From Ophioderma brevispina (lineage: Eukaryota > Echinodermata > Ophiuroidea > Amphilepidida > Ophiodermatidae), in NCBI GenBank assembly GCA_023653785.1, contig JAMKCH010010146.1, positions 1-64,000 of the forward strand: DNA of 64,000 nt, in the 5' to 3' direction. Positions 10,297-21,507 of the stretch are shown piece after piece. Positions within the stretch are counted from its first letter, which is position 1. Every line of letters begins with the position of its first letter. Made by a program: the position numbers and the translations under genes. The notes beneath the pieces were generated by a model. It saw nothing but the letters and a program-made list of their open reading frames with translations. It was not told where the DNA came from and did no database searches.

Positions 10297-10829
10297 TTAA
10301 AGGGGCATTGGCAAATTTTCAAAAAAATTGAAATTTCCTCAATTTGCTTGCAAATGATAGTCTAGGCCATTGGAAGAATAGAGATATATTTTACACATAA
10401 AAATAACATACCCAAAAATAGATAGGGACATTAATAAGATGCTAAAGACATCCAGGTAATTTGTAGGCTAACTTTTAAGTTTGCTGTAACTTTAATCAGC
10501 AGATGTGTCTATTACATGAATATCATAGACTCGTACTCATTGATATTAAAAACCACATAGGTCACAGACCAGTCAAACAGGGTGCATGCTGTGAGAATGA
10601 ACTCCGACATGTGTTTTCTTGTGTTAGATGCCATTTGCGCGTCGTGTGCTGAATTAATGTCGCCGGAGTCATTATAAAATTGTTCTGTTTACCTATAAGC
10701 GTGCTGATTTGGGCTTAATAATTTCAGGTGAGGGCTAATGTATATACAAGCTTTACAACCATGCAAAAATATCCATTTTGAAAAATCTAGAGGGTGCACT
10801 ATTTTTCAAATGTGCCAGTGTCTCTTTAA
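10297..10829. mobile_element. MITE with TTAA flanks (family 1)
   Basis: The left end reads TTAA then AGGGGCATTGGCAAATTTTC (from 10301). The right end reads AAATGTGCCAGTGTCTCT then TTAA (to 10829). The inner ~25 bp are imperfect inverted repeats and the TTAA at both edges looks like a target-site duplication. About 525 bp between the TTAAs, no ORF. TTAA targeting is the piggyBac signature, but no transposase is in the window. Confidence 0.65.
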
Positions 10830-11379
10830 GGTTACCAAAACTCATCCTTGGTCACTTGTCCAAAGTACTTTGCACTTAATTGACTATCTGGTGAAATAAC
10901 AGGTTTGCTTGTATGGCTTTTGTGAAAGCAAAATACCCAAAACTTAAAGGGATATTCAGAGATTTTGTGGGAGGGCTAATCATTTTTTTTCCTAAGTGAT
11001 ATTTTGGCATGTACACATAACCTACCTCCAAATTAACAAATATCCCAAACGAATAAGGCAACAACCTCTATTTTATAAAACTAGAGAAATTTTGGTATTT
11101 CCAGATCCGGACAATTAACTAACCCAGTGGGCTGTGGGGAACTACGAGTTGTAAAAATACTCAGAGACCATAGTGTGCTAGAATCAATTGTAAATTTTCA
11201 GCGCAAGTTTATTTTATGGTCCTTTGTTGAAGTAGAAGCAGAACTGAAGAGCACCAAACACCTGAATCTCTGCTAATACATTAGTGGGAAAGATATGTAA
11301 CCACAATGCAACTGGCTGGAGCTTTATCATGTAACTCCAAACACAGTACTTAGGTTGGTGTTTTCAAAGGGGGTCCAAC

Positions 11380-11746
11380 TTAAAGGCTGACTCAGAGATT
11401 TCAAAATAAATATTTTTTGTGTAGTAATTAAAAATAGTCAACTAGAACTAAAGATACTCACCTAAAATACTCAATTCCAAAGTTAGAGATGATTTGGATT
11501 TTTCGTTTTCATGCAGTACACATTTATATACAGTATAACAGTGCATTGGATACCGTGTATAACCAAATTTCCGGATCCGGATTTTTTAAAAAACTTGTGA
11601 TTTTCTATATGAAGGACTTCAATTTGAGCCTAGTTATTTCACACAGTGATTAGCATATGGACAAGCATTATGTGTATATACAAAAAACACGATTTGTTTG
11701 AAAATTGAGGGCGCCCTCCTCGGGAAATCTCTGAGTCAGCCTTTAA
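11380..11746. mobile_element. MITE with TTAA flanks (family 2), copy A
   Basis: Perfect 19-bp terminal inverted repeats AGGCTGACTCAGAGATTTC, flanked on both sides by TTAA (11380-11383 and 11743-11746). No coding potential. It aligns along its length with 21135-21507. Its 3' terminal region is also the start of the local tandem duplication that follows. Confidence 0.85.
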
Positions 11747-12277
11747 GATCCGGGTTAGTCCTTCATGGACGGACCTTTGCTTTCTTTTGACATGCTCTGA
11801 AACTGTGATGTAAAAGGTGAGAAAACTCCTCACAGATGAGCCATTTCAATCTCATCCACGAGGAATTGTCTCACCTACTACAACGTACTTCAGAGTATGT
11901 AGAGAGACGAAGGGTTCATCCATGAAGGCTGGTCCAGACTAACTCCTGGTTTAAAGCTAGGGTTATAGTTGACTCCTTAATGAGAATACCAGTACTCAAC
12001 TATAAAAAGCAGCTTTAAGGGTCCTTCTCACATGCACCAAGGGTTAGCTCTAATACCTTCCAAATTCCACTATCTGCAGCTCAATAGACAATTTGCACAA
12101 TCCCCATAATGCATCTCGTATTGTGCCCATTTCCATCCAGGAACTTGTCCCGGATTCATGTTTACAAAATATTCTGTTGTTCGTTCGTGTCGCCGGACAG
12201 TGCCTAAAACTACAATGCAAAGTACCTTTTCACGTGAAGTTAATCTTACAGAAATGTAGAAAAAATATCATAGGAAC
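11723..12277. repeat. Local tandem duplication, unit 1
   Basis: Nearly identical to 12591-13160 (offset about 868 bp). Both begin GGAAATCTCTGAGT and end ATCATAGGAAC. Differences are scattered point changes and short indels (for example an added CCTTGGAAATG in unit 2). Unit 1 ends abruptly in a T-run at 12278-12297. It includes the right TIR of MITE family 2 copy A and the left half of the element that is complete at 12965-13339. Confidence 0.9.
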
Positions 12278-12297
12278 TTTTTTTTTTTTTTTTTTTT

Positions 12298-12598
12298 GGA
12301 AATCTCCAGAGGGTGTTTTGAGTCAATCCCACAATGCACAAGTTTTTGGAAATTTCACCTCAATAGGGTCATGTGATCACATAAAAATCCTATTCTTAAC
12401 ACATAAAAAACCTGACTTTAACGCTCATTTTAGCCCACAAAGCTTGGGGGATTTTTTGCATGATTATGAAATGTCTTGTGGTTCTTAAACTTTTGGAACA
12501 CTTTTTATCCCGAAGTACTGACATATGTTTAGTACAGTATGGTATAGGCACATTGCTATGCATCATGGGATTGATTCAAAACACCCTCTGGGAAATCT
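12298..12598. mobile_element. hAT-like MITE with 8-bp target-site duplication
   Basis: The element at 12306-12590 has inverted ends CAGAGGGTGTTTTGAGTCAA on the left and, read in complement, CAGAGGGTGTTTTGAATCAA on the right. It is flanked by identical GGAAATCT (12298-12305 and 12591-12598). An 8-bp TSD with ends of the CAGNG type is typical of hAT elements. No ORF of note. It inserted exactly at the start of duplication unit 2, so it is younger than the duplication. A shorter relative lies at 31177-31305. Confidence 0.75.
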
Positions 12599-13160
12599 CT
12601 GAGTTAGCCTTTAAGATCTGGGTTAGTCCTTCATGGACGGACCTTTGCTTTCTTTTGACATGCTCTGAAACTGTGATGTAAAAGGTGAGAAAACTCCTCA
12701 CAGATGAGCCATTTCAATCTCATCCATGAGGAATTGTCTCACCTACTACAACGTACTTCAGAGTATGTAGAGAGACAAAGGGTTCATCCATGAAGGCTGG
12801 CCCAGACTAACTCCTGGTTTAAAGCTAGGGTTAAAATTAGACTCCTTAATGAGAATACCAGCCTTGGAAATGCAGTACTCATCTATAAAAGCAGCTTTAA
12901 GGGTCCTTCTCACGTGCACCAAGGGTTAGCTCTAATACCTGCCAAATTCCACTATCTGCAGCTCAATAGACAATTTGCACAATCCCCATAATGCATCTCG
13001 TATTGTGCCCATTTCCATCCAGGAACTTGTCCCGGAATTCATGTTAACAAAATATTCTGTTGTTCGTTCGTGTCGCCGGACAGTGCCTAAAACTACAATG
13101 CAAAGTACCTTTTCACGTGAAGTTAATCTTACAGAAATGTAGAAAAAATATCATAGGAAC
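12591..13160. repeat. Local tandem duplication, unit 2
   Basis: Second copy of 11723-12277. Unlike unit 1 it continues past ATCATAGGAAC into about 180 bp that completes the inverted-repeat element at 12965-13339. Confidence 0.9.
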
Positions 13161-13339
13161 AAAAAACAAGCGAGGCACTAATGTTGAAATTTACGACAAA
13201 AGGTGGCATTTTTTATCATAACCATGGCCTAATTGTCACCTACTGTGCAACGTCACAGATAGCTTAAGTTTTCTAGTATTGATATTACGCTCTTAACCGT
13301 ATACAAGATGCATTGTGGGGATCGTGCAAATTGTCTATT
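12965..13339. mobile_element. Inverted-repeat element (complete); truncated copy at about 12087-12277
   Basis: Left end AATAGACAATTTGCACAATC, continuing CCCATAATGCATCTCGTA; the right end is its near-perfect complement (13302-13339). About 375 bp, non-coding. The copy inside duplication unit 1 lacks its right half, so that side was lost when the T-run and hAT-like element region formed. Confidence 0.7.
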
Positions 13340-13340
13340 T

Positions 13341-14005
13341 TTTGTTATCCATAACCTCATCCCCTGGACCTACTATTCAAGCCAAAGATACATACCAGAT
13401 ATGCCTGGTGGTGTTCATGTAAACTCCTGTTAGTGCTAGGTGTTCAACTTGGGCACAACAGAAATGGTCATTTCTCTTTATTCAAAATAAAATTATCCTG
13501 GTGTTTAGGCCATGAACAACTAACATGTCAAATTTGTGATATTGGCATTGTCAGTAGGACCATTTTGGTAAAATTGCCAATTGTGTCATTGTCTTTGCTA
13601 AATATAGCCAGAGCCATAGCTTACGCATACTGCTGGTTGTTACTCGTGCCTTGTTTTCATTTGTTATCATAACTTATGCTGCATTCACATTTTTACATGA
13701 TTGTTTGTTATTCAAAATATGCATAAAGATTGATTTTGGTTATCTGTTGTTCACAGTTGCTTCCATCTTGTTAATCTTTTGTAAGACAAGCCAAAATGGA
13801 TACTCATTTGTGTACTTACAAAAATGATTAAGTATTGTTTGTAGTTAAATTTAAGTCTGACATATTGTTTCAGCCTTCAATATTTACTCCATATGTGGCT
13901 TAAACTTCACAGAGTACTGTTTCAAATAAGAATTTTTCAGTATTAATTCATCTTCTTACTTTCAAGCTACCTTCAAGTTACTCTTTATAAGTGGATCTTT
14001 GTAAA
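13341..14005. other. Non-coding, no recognised feature
   Basis: AT-rich unique-looking sequence. The 79-codon frame at 13433-13672 has no recognisable similarity or composition bias and is not called. Confidence 0.5.
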
Positions 14006-14356
14006 TTAAATGTGCAACAAGAGATTTTGAGGCACTCAAATATTGTGCCATAATAGTAATTTTGTATAGATCAGATACTCAATACATTTCTTATCTTGTG
14101 TTTGGCTGCAGAAATGTCTTAAGAGAGAAAACGGGTAATTTTGATTTGCTTATATTTCACTGTAAAACATAGGCTGAATTTCGTATTTATATACAAAATA
14201 AGAAATTTCACAATTTTTTAAACCAAAGAAACTTTTCTCAGCTTAATCCTTTTGGATGGGGATATTTTGATGGGAAGCTTTACATCAGGGCAAAAATCAG
14301 TACTTTCAATTTTTTGAGGGACACCTGATATGTGAAATCTCTCGTTGCACCTTTAA
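14006..14356 (+). mobile_element. MITE with TTAA flanks (family 3), copy 1
   Basis: The left edge is TTAA then ATGTGCAACAAGAGATTTT. The right edge is GAAATCTCTCGTTGCACCT then TTAA. The inner landmark GCTGAATTTCGTATTTATA is shared with 20378-20735, and the reverse complement of the family is at 43963-44356. About 340 bp, no ORF. Confidence 0.75.
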
Positions 14357-14522
14357 CATTCAACAATTAAATTTCATCATGAAAAAAGTGTTCAACAGAA
14401 TATGTAAATACTTCAATATCACCTTGCTAACAAGTTTCTAGTCAAGTAAATGCAAAAAGGGTAGTTACAAAACACTTAATTTCAATGCCCTATTCCCAGG
14501 ACGTATCCCTAGGTGATCTAAC

Positions 14523-14709
14523 GTCATTACCTTTAACCTATGGTCATAACCTGTAACCTATGGTCATAACCTTTAACCTATGGTCATAACCTTTGACCTA
14601 TTCCCAGGATGTATCCCTAGGTGATCTAAGGTCATGACCTTTAACCTATGGTCATAACATTAAACCTATGATTATAACCTTTGACCTATGGTCATAACCT
14701 TTGACCATT
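14523..14709. repeat. Tandem repeat of CCTATGGTCATAACCTTTRA (~18-20 bp)
   Basis: About eight units of CTATGGTCATAACCTTTGAC or close variants, with a larger repeat (TATCCCTAGGTGATCTAA) occurring twice. Several junctions create TGACCT/AGGTCA half-sites. Confidence 0.9.
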
Positions 14710-15442
14710 AGCCATGATCTAAAGCTTAAAAGCTGCAATACCAGAATGGTCATTATCAGGATTACCAGATCTGCAATTTGGTAGCCCAACTGGGTGACTT
14801 TTAGTGCCATTGAAACCAGTGATTAAGAAAACAAATTTGGTTTGTAATCTTTGGTTACAGCTATTTGGGCCAATTTCCTTCAGGTAACACTGTCTACTTA
14901 TTACCCTTTTTGTGTATTGACTGACTTTTCTGTGTGCTCTTTGTATTGATTGTGCTTTTCTATTGTCTATGCAATGGCTCTCTATCCATCCATCCAATTA
15001 TGTAGGTATTTCAGAATAAAAAGCTATGCAAATTAACAGTATTTTTCATAGTGTGCTACAAGATTATATTTGATAAAATGAAAGGTAACAGACGAAGTAT
15101 TTGTACAATTTGCAACTCACTGCTGTTGTAATATTAATTGATAGTAGTGATAGTTGTGGATTGAGAATAATGCTATAGTATGTATAGCAAAGTAAATTAA
15201 ATGTATTATAAGACACCTAGAGTTAAAATGATTTTTATCAACTGGAATTGGTAAAATATTGATTATTGATAAAGGGCACCAGATGGTCAAAAGGGTTGGG
15301 ATGGGCGTATCCTCCAAACTTAACTGCCCACTATTTTCACTCTGAGTTTCTCAAATAAAACCCTGAATACTCAACTTATGTGGGAGAATTGTTTAAATAT
15401 CAAACGAATCCATAGTTTTTTCCATTTTCGGAATTTATGTAC
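14710..15442. other. Non-coding, no recognised feature
   Basis: AT-rich. Two short minus-strand frames (14719-14997 and 15117-15317) show no family resemblance. Confidence 0.5.
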
Positions 15443-15624
15443 TATACTCAAGGACAGACACCCTTTGACAAGCGCGTACTTCCGGGTTTTCTGCGTATTT
15501 ACTCCGGAAAAAAAATACTTGCCTCTGATTGGCTACCAAAGCGATCTGCTGTTGCTGGGTCACTAACCACGCCCTTTTACAATAAGAAAGTATGCGCTCG
15601 TCAAAGAGTTTGTCCCCGAGTATA
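15443..15624. mobile_element. Small MITE with ~38-bp TIRs and possible TA duplication
   Basis: The ends are inverted copies: TATACTCAAGGACAGACACC on the left and, in complement, TATACTCGGGGACAAACTCT on the right; both continue into CTTTGAC(A/G)AGCGC(G/A)TACT. 182 bp, no ORF. TA dinucleotides at both edges fit a Tc1/mariner-type insertion, though TA is too short to prove it. Confidence 0.75.
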
Positions 15625-15984
15625 ATTTCAGAAGTTTTGTATTGTGTACACATCAGAAGTTTTGTACCATTTTAAAATTTTTGTACACAACTCAATTCTT
15701 AACCCCCCCACTTTAAAACTTTACCCCTCACCCATTTGAATTTAGTACATGGTGCTACCACTGGTGGTTAAGTTGAATTTAATTTTCATTAATTTGTGAA
15801 TATGTGTAATATGTCTTGTTTTAATATGTTGATGGTGAGAACACCGTGTTGGAACCTATGTGAAGAAAAAGAAATAGTATCCGCCAAACAAATACTGTTA
15901 AAAACAGGTTACATTGACAGCCAAAGAAAGTTCACAAAATATATTACGAGTGATGGTCATGAAAGACATGTTAAGAAATCTATT
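15625..15984. other. Non-coding, no recognised feature
   Basis: AT-rich. It contains AGAAGTTTTGTA twice (15632 and 15654 areas). Confidence 0.45.
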
Positions 15985-16420
15985 TTTGTGTCGCCTGCCC
16001 TAAGGCAGGAAGACACACAGGGATCACTTTGTCCACTGTAGTTGATGTCTGTTGATGTCTGTTGTTGTGAAAAAGGGTTAACATTTGCCTGTAATATCCA
16101 CATACTTTGATGGATTTAAACGAAACTTAGGTCACAGGTGCGACATGGCATCCCCCATTTGGTGATGAGTCAAAGGTCACATTACGAGGTCAAAGGGGTC
16201 GTGTGGGCTAAGTTGTAAAATAGGCTGAAAATGTAAAAATTGCCTATTGAAAAGTTTAATTCAATTGGAACCAACATTGGTTTATAGAGTTACATGCACG
16301 CCCTCATTGTTATGAGGTCACATATCAAGGTCAAAGGGATGTTGGCCCATGCATTCACAACCGCGACGGCAGCGACACAAGCGGGACGAGGACCGAGGGT
16401 ATTTTGTATCAACCTGAAAG
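15985..16420 (+). repeat. Dispersed repeat family, copy 2
   Basis: Same landmark order as 6200-6650: CCTAAGGCAGGAAGACACAC, GGGATCACTTTGTC, GATGTCTGTTG (twice), AAGGGTTAACATTTGCC, then two GAGGTCA blocks and the terminal CACAACCGCGACGGCAGCGA. No ORF of note. Confidence 0.7.
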
Positions 16421-16515
16421 ATGGAAGGGCACAAGAAGTTTCAGAAGGTCAAGTTTCTAAATCCATGAGACAACACAAGCCAATTTGGTTGGTTATTCAT
16501 AAGAATTATATGATG

Positions 16516-16916
16516 TGAATAGCTAGGAGAAGATACCAGTAGCTTCCCAAAATGCACTGCTTCCCAATTGAAGATTTGTTACAGGTATGATCGGCCTTTT
16601 ATCTTTGCCTTGAAAGGCCACCCGACAAAACCAATGCATTATGGGAACATTTTTCTTTTTAAACTGTTGAGCCTAAAGTAATGTATAAAACATTGACAAA
16701 AATAGTATCCCATAATGCATTGTTTTTGCAAAGAGAAGGGGCCGCGATGATGTGAATCGTTGAGAGATGAAACATGGCTAAATTAACAGTACTGATCACA
16801 ACTTGTATTTTAATGTTGTTTCATCTCTGACGATTCACTTTGCTACCTGTATGTATAACAATCTCTATTGGAGCAATGCATTGTAGGAAACTACTGATAT
16901 CTTCTCTTTGAATAGC
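16516..16916. mobile_element. Fold-back element with 8-bp target-site duplication TGAATAGC
   Basis: The element at 16524-16908 is bounded by identical TGAATAGC (16516-16523 and 16909-16916). Outer arms of ~60 bp are inverted: GAGAAGATACCAGTAGCTTC on the left pairs with the right end near 16880-16906. A second inner inverted pair (GTGAATCGTTGAGAGATGAA near 16757 with TTCATCTCTGACGATTCAC near 16822) makes a nested hairpin. No ORF. The 8-bp TSD suggests a hAT-type mover. Confidence 0.8.
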
Positions 16917-17930
16917 CAATCAAAGACATGGTAAAAAAGCTTAGAATAGAGATACATATATGGTCTATTTTGATTGGTTACTCAGAGGGTAGTATCATGT
17001 AATGAGCCAATCAGAGACTGTGAGATGGTAGCTCTCAGATGGTTAAAGCAACAGCTTTCTCCAATTGACAAAGAATTTCTTCAATAAAAGAAAATTGTTT
17101 TTCACAGTATTTGGTGAGGTTCAATATGTACCATTGATGGTAATAGATTTTATAGATGAATGTGGTTAACATTTTATCAATAATTTTTCGTACTTTTAAT
17201 TTGTGCCTGTGTTTGCCAATTAACACATTCTCCCTTTTTAATTTGTACAAAATTTAATTGTAATATGATACCTTGCCCTGATCAAGGTAATTTGTTGCAG
17301 GTTCTCCGTTTCGTTAATTTTTGTTTAGAAATTGGTTGAAGGTCTTGCGTTTCCATCAGGATCTTCTAAAAGACTACTAAAAATAAATAACTTTGAACTT
17401 AGGGAAGTAGAGTCCCTAAATTACCCAAACGGACCTGAGATTGGGCAACTTTTTTCATAGACCTTTTTGCTACCTAAACACAATACCATACTGTGATGTC
17501 GCAAATATGGGTCTCATTTTCAGCCTTCTGATATATTACTTACATCTTTTTTTTTTAATGCCAATTTAGTTATAAAAATTAATTGATTTTCAAAATGTTA
17601 CAAAATTTATTAGTAAATTAGGGAAATATCTTCTATCTGGAGCCAAAATAATCAAAATTCACAAAAATAGTTCCAAATTTTGAGGGGGAAAATGACAAAT
17701 GTGGCCCATATTTGGCATCTCTGGTATAGCTAAGAGTCCCTTTTTGTTGCCAAAACTGGTATAGATATGGGTCCATTCTTGCAGACTCTCAGAGGCACAT
17801 CCCTACCCAAACCCACCCCTGGCACACTGTGCTGTAATAATCAACTGCAGTGCAATAAAACGAGTGTTTGTATTGGACATTTGTGTGATTATGACACAAC
17901 ATACTGCAGGTCTGCAGTATAAGTGATAAT
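16917..17930. other. Non-coding, no recognised feature
   Basis: AT-rich. The 71-codon minus-strand frame at 17035-17250 is Lys/Ile-rich and shows no recognisable domain; it is likely chance. Confidence 0.5.
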
Positions 17931-17932
17931 GT

Positions 17933-17990
17933 AGGGTGGGTGGGTGTGTGTGTGCATGTGTGTGTGTGCATGCATGCGTGTGTGTATTTT
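17933..17990. repeat. TG-rich microsatellite
   Basis: GGTGGGTGGGTG then (TG)n with GCATGCATGCG interruptions; the sequence could alternate into Z-DNA. Confidence 0.9.
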
Positions 17991-19492
17991 ACCCACCTTT
18001 TGATTCAAGCTGCTTCAGCACTGACACCCCATGACCACCTGTCATGACCTTTTTGGGTGGGTAGCAGAGGCAGTAATTTTACTGACACAGTGACATATTT
18101 CACTGCAAATGCAGTGAAGAGGTAATACACTTTAAATTGAGTGCCATTACTGACCTTAATGTTTTTCTCCTTCTCAGTATCGCCCATACTCAACTACACT
18201 TCAAAATGTTCAGGGTTTGCAGTCTTTAATTGTCTTCAACAATTTTGTCGTCTTTTGTACAGAATTAACTGTAGAATGGTAACTGTATATTATAAAGTTT
18301 CTACCTTGAGTTGTATGTATTTTTACATACCGATTGTGTCCTTACTGATCAGTGTACTAAACTTACAGAGTACTGTTATTTTTCAATAGCGAAGCATTGT
18401 GCCTTATTGTTGCCAAACATTTTTACAAGTGCTAATGTACATACAAGATTTTACTTACAACATTGTAAGTATGCGATCTTATTAATTTGTCAACCCATTT
18501 ATTTTGTATATTTCTGTATATAAATGATAGCTTTTTTTAACCCCTGTAGATTTGTAGTTGATTAAGCCAAAGATGTATTGCATACAAATGGGCTAAGGCT
18601 GATGCAAGGTCATTAGTTTTATTAAATCTCCCATTTAAGTATTTTTTATCTAATGAAAAATTCGCACACCCACCATAAAATGGGAATCAATCCAACCTCA
18701 TGTTTTAAACGTTCTAAGTACACTGCTACACTAATTAACATATGCATCATGCAGTGACAAATATCAATGCATGATTTTTGTCTAATCGCATTTCTTCTCA
18801 TAATTTATAATAATTATTTAATGGGGTATAGTCTTGTATCGCATTTGTTATATTTACTATTTTCAGTGTTTTAACGTTCACCCAAAGTAGAATATTACTT
18901 TACGCGATTTTAAAAAAAAATTGTTAATGTGAAAGTTTTTTAAAAATAGATTAGAACTTTTTTCTGAATAACATATGTTTGTTATAACATAGGGATTTTT
19001 CCAGTTAATTTATTTTTAAATTGTGTCTGAAGTTCAAACCCTTCCATTGAAATTTTTACAATGAGAATTACTTCTTTTTTGTCTGTAAATCTGTACAAAT
19101 TGTACCTTACAGGTACATAAAGCCACCTTTCTCAGCCGGAGCCCATTTAACCAAAGATTACCACTATTCCAAACCTCTGTACTTGTACCAATGCTTTATA
19201 CCTTACCATAGAATGAAATAGTTCATAGTTTTTTAAGTCAATAGTTGATAGAGATTTAGTTGACGTAGACAATAACCTTTTAATATACTTTGGTTACCCT
19301 ATTTTAATACCTCTGACCAATAAGGCATGGATATTTTTTATATAGTAACAAATATGCAATGGACTAGGAACAAACAGGGTCCATGTGATGAGTCCATTAC
19401 TGGAAGCAATAAAAGATGAAAATAGCACAGAAAAGTGTGAACTTGTCATCACTTAGTTTTGAATGTTTGTCAAAAGAGCCAATTGAAATGTC
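17991..19492. other. Non-coding, no recognised feature
   Basis: 1.5 kb of AT-rich sequence. Overlapping Cys/Phe-rich frames at 18141-18523 lack any recognised motif and are treated as chance. Confidence 0.5.
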
Positions 19493-20035
19493 TTAAAGGG
19501 ATTAGCAGCGATAATGCGAGAGAATCGAAAAAATGTGGAAATGCATTTTTTAATCAGGGATAAGTATGTACAGTTCCATATAACTGCTTTAACCTAGAAA
19601 CAAACTACTAAATAGTGAAAAAATGAAGTATTTGAGGAAAATTGTCATACCGTCTCCTGCCAAAAGACATACAGCGACAGCGTCTCAAAATCTACACTAA
19701 ACAGCTGATTGTGGTTTACCTCAGTACATAATAAACAAAGATCAATAATGTTTGAGTTAAAACTGTATTGATCATGATGCACAATATCACGCTGAAAATC
19801 CATGATATTCACCGGGAAAGGCCTTTTCGATCTCAAGTCGGAATTTAGATCGCACGTATACATAGAAATTACAGAATCGGAAAAAAAGTACTGCCTTATC
19901 TTTAATACACAGATTTCAAGCCAACCACTTGCAGGTTATGTTCGCATATCCATGCCAGTAACGAAAATATAAAAATATGAATTTTGATGATTTTTTCGAT
20001 GTTTCGGATTAGCAAATCGCTGCTTATCCCTTCAA
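19493..20035. mobile_element. MITE with TTAA-like flanks (family 4)
   Basis: The left end is TTAA then AGGGATTAGCAGCGAT, continuing with TCGAAAAAAT. The right end in complement is TTGAAGGGATAAGCAGCGAT, also with TCGAAAAAAT inside. About 540 bp, no ORF. The right flank is TTCAA, a degraded or imperfect TTAA. Confidence 0.7.
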
Positions 20036-20377
20036 AGTGATTCTAATAGATGGCTCGTAAGTGACAGAGTAGGTCTAAAATCAATATTCTTGATATGTGG
20101 TCATGGACAGGTTCTTGCTACGGTAGGATTTTGGCGTGTCACACAGACAGAATTTTCACTGGACACCATAAATTGAGTAACAAAAAATGAGTCCACTGGA
20201 CCCCATAATTTCTAAACTCGCAAGCCAAAAAATATGTGACAAACCTCAAAATAAAACATTATAGGAAGAATATTTCTGTAAATGCAGCATTCAAATAGTG
20301 TTAGTATGGGGGAAACAAATTCACAAATTGAATGGCCATATACATGGTCTTGTGAGCAGAAAAACAAACTTGTTACA
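20036..20377. other. Non-coding, no recognised feature
   Basis: AT-rich spacer between two MITEs; nothing recognised. Confidence 0.5.
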
Positions 20378-20735
20378 TTAAAGGTGCACGACCGAGATTT
20401 CGAGTCATCCATATGTTCTGTAATAGTAGTATTTCTATAGATAAGACGCACAATAGATTCCCTACCTTTTATTTGCTCCAAAAAAGAACTTAAAAATGAA
20501 AAACAAAAGGTGATTTGTATATGCTGATATGTAAATAGAAACATAGGTGAATTTCGTATTTGCTCCTATAGAAATTAGAATTCACAATTTTGTACCAAAA
20601 GAAAACAAGATCTCACTTAAAATCATATCAGATGGGGATATTTCTTAAAGAAAGTAGAAAGTCACCCAGTGCAAAACTCAGAATTTTCCAATTTTTTAGG
20701 TTTTTTTTTAATTTCATGTTAATTTTGTCCTTTAA
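20378..20735 (+). mobile_element. MITE with TTAA flanks (family 3), copy 2, right end eroded
   Basis: The left edge is TTAA then AGGTGCACGACCGAGATTTC. The interior shares CATAGGTGAATTTCGTATTT, TTCACAATTTTGTACCAAA and GATGGGGATATTTC with copy 1. The right TIR is barely recognisable before a TTAA at 20732-20735. Confidence 0.6.
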
Positions 20736-20874
20736 ATAAGGAAATGTGAGACCTAAAAATTTTCACCAAAAGGCCACTGAAATCGGGAAATCTTATGCAC
20801 AATGTATTGAGAACTGATAAAGTCATGATTAGGTTGTACTACCTAAACCACTTGGAAGCTGGCCAGATAATGTT

Positions 20875-20898
20875 CCCCCCCCCCCCCCCCCCCCCCCC
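20875..20898. repeat. Poly-C tract
   Basis: About 24 consecutive C between TGTT and GCAACATT; its length is prone to sequencing error. Confidence 0.9.
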
Positions 20899-21134
20899 GC
20901 AACATTTGGAAATTTGGCGGTCCAGTGGACTTCAAGTTTAAAAACCTAAGTGGGAACTGGGTCGGTGGAAAACCTTGCAAGCCAGTAGTTTGTTATATGT
21001 CATAAATTCCTGCAAACACACTTATGTAAATGTAACTCTGCTTGGTATACTTGCAAAAGAAAAATGATATAGGTGGTTAGGTAGCCAGAAATCAAATTAA
21101 TATGCCAAAATATTTAAAACTTTTTATTTTGTGA

Positions 21135-21507
21135 TTAAAGTCTGACTCAGGAGATTTCAAATATATTTATTTTTTTGTGTAATAATGAAAAAAGTCAACG
21201 AGAAACTAAAGATGTTAAACTCAAATGCACAATTCCGAAAATTTGAGATGAATCGGATTCTTCGTTTTTATGTAGTAACATAGTGAGTCATTAAATTCCT
21301 AGGATACTGTTGTATAACAAAAATTCCGAAACCGGAATTTTATAACAAAGTGGTGCTTTTCTATATGAAGGAATTCGCCTATAAGCTTAGCAATTTCACA
21401 CAGTGATTAGTATATAGGACAAGCATTATGAACATGCAAAAGCCCCGATTTTTTTTTTGGAAATGGCGGGCGCCCTCCACAGGAAATCTTGAGTCGGCAT
21501 CCTTTAA
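21135..21507. mobile_element. MITE with TTAA flanks (family 2), copy B
   Basis: The left edge is TTAA then AGTCTGACTCAGGAGATTTC. The right edge is GAAATCTTGAGTCGGCATCC then TTTAA. The interior aligns with copy A at 11380-11746 (TTTCTATATGAAGG, TTCACACAGTGATTAG, GACAAGCATTATG, GGCGCCCTCC). Confidence 0.8.

Noticed and set aside
12093..12488. 131-codon plus-strand frame
   Set aside because: It runs across duplication unit 1, a T-run and the hAT-like element, so it has no biological unity.
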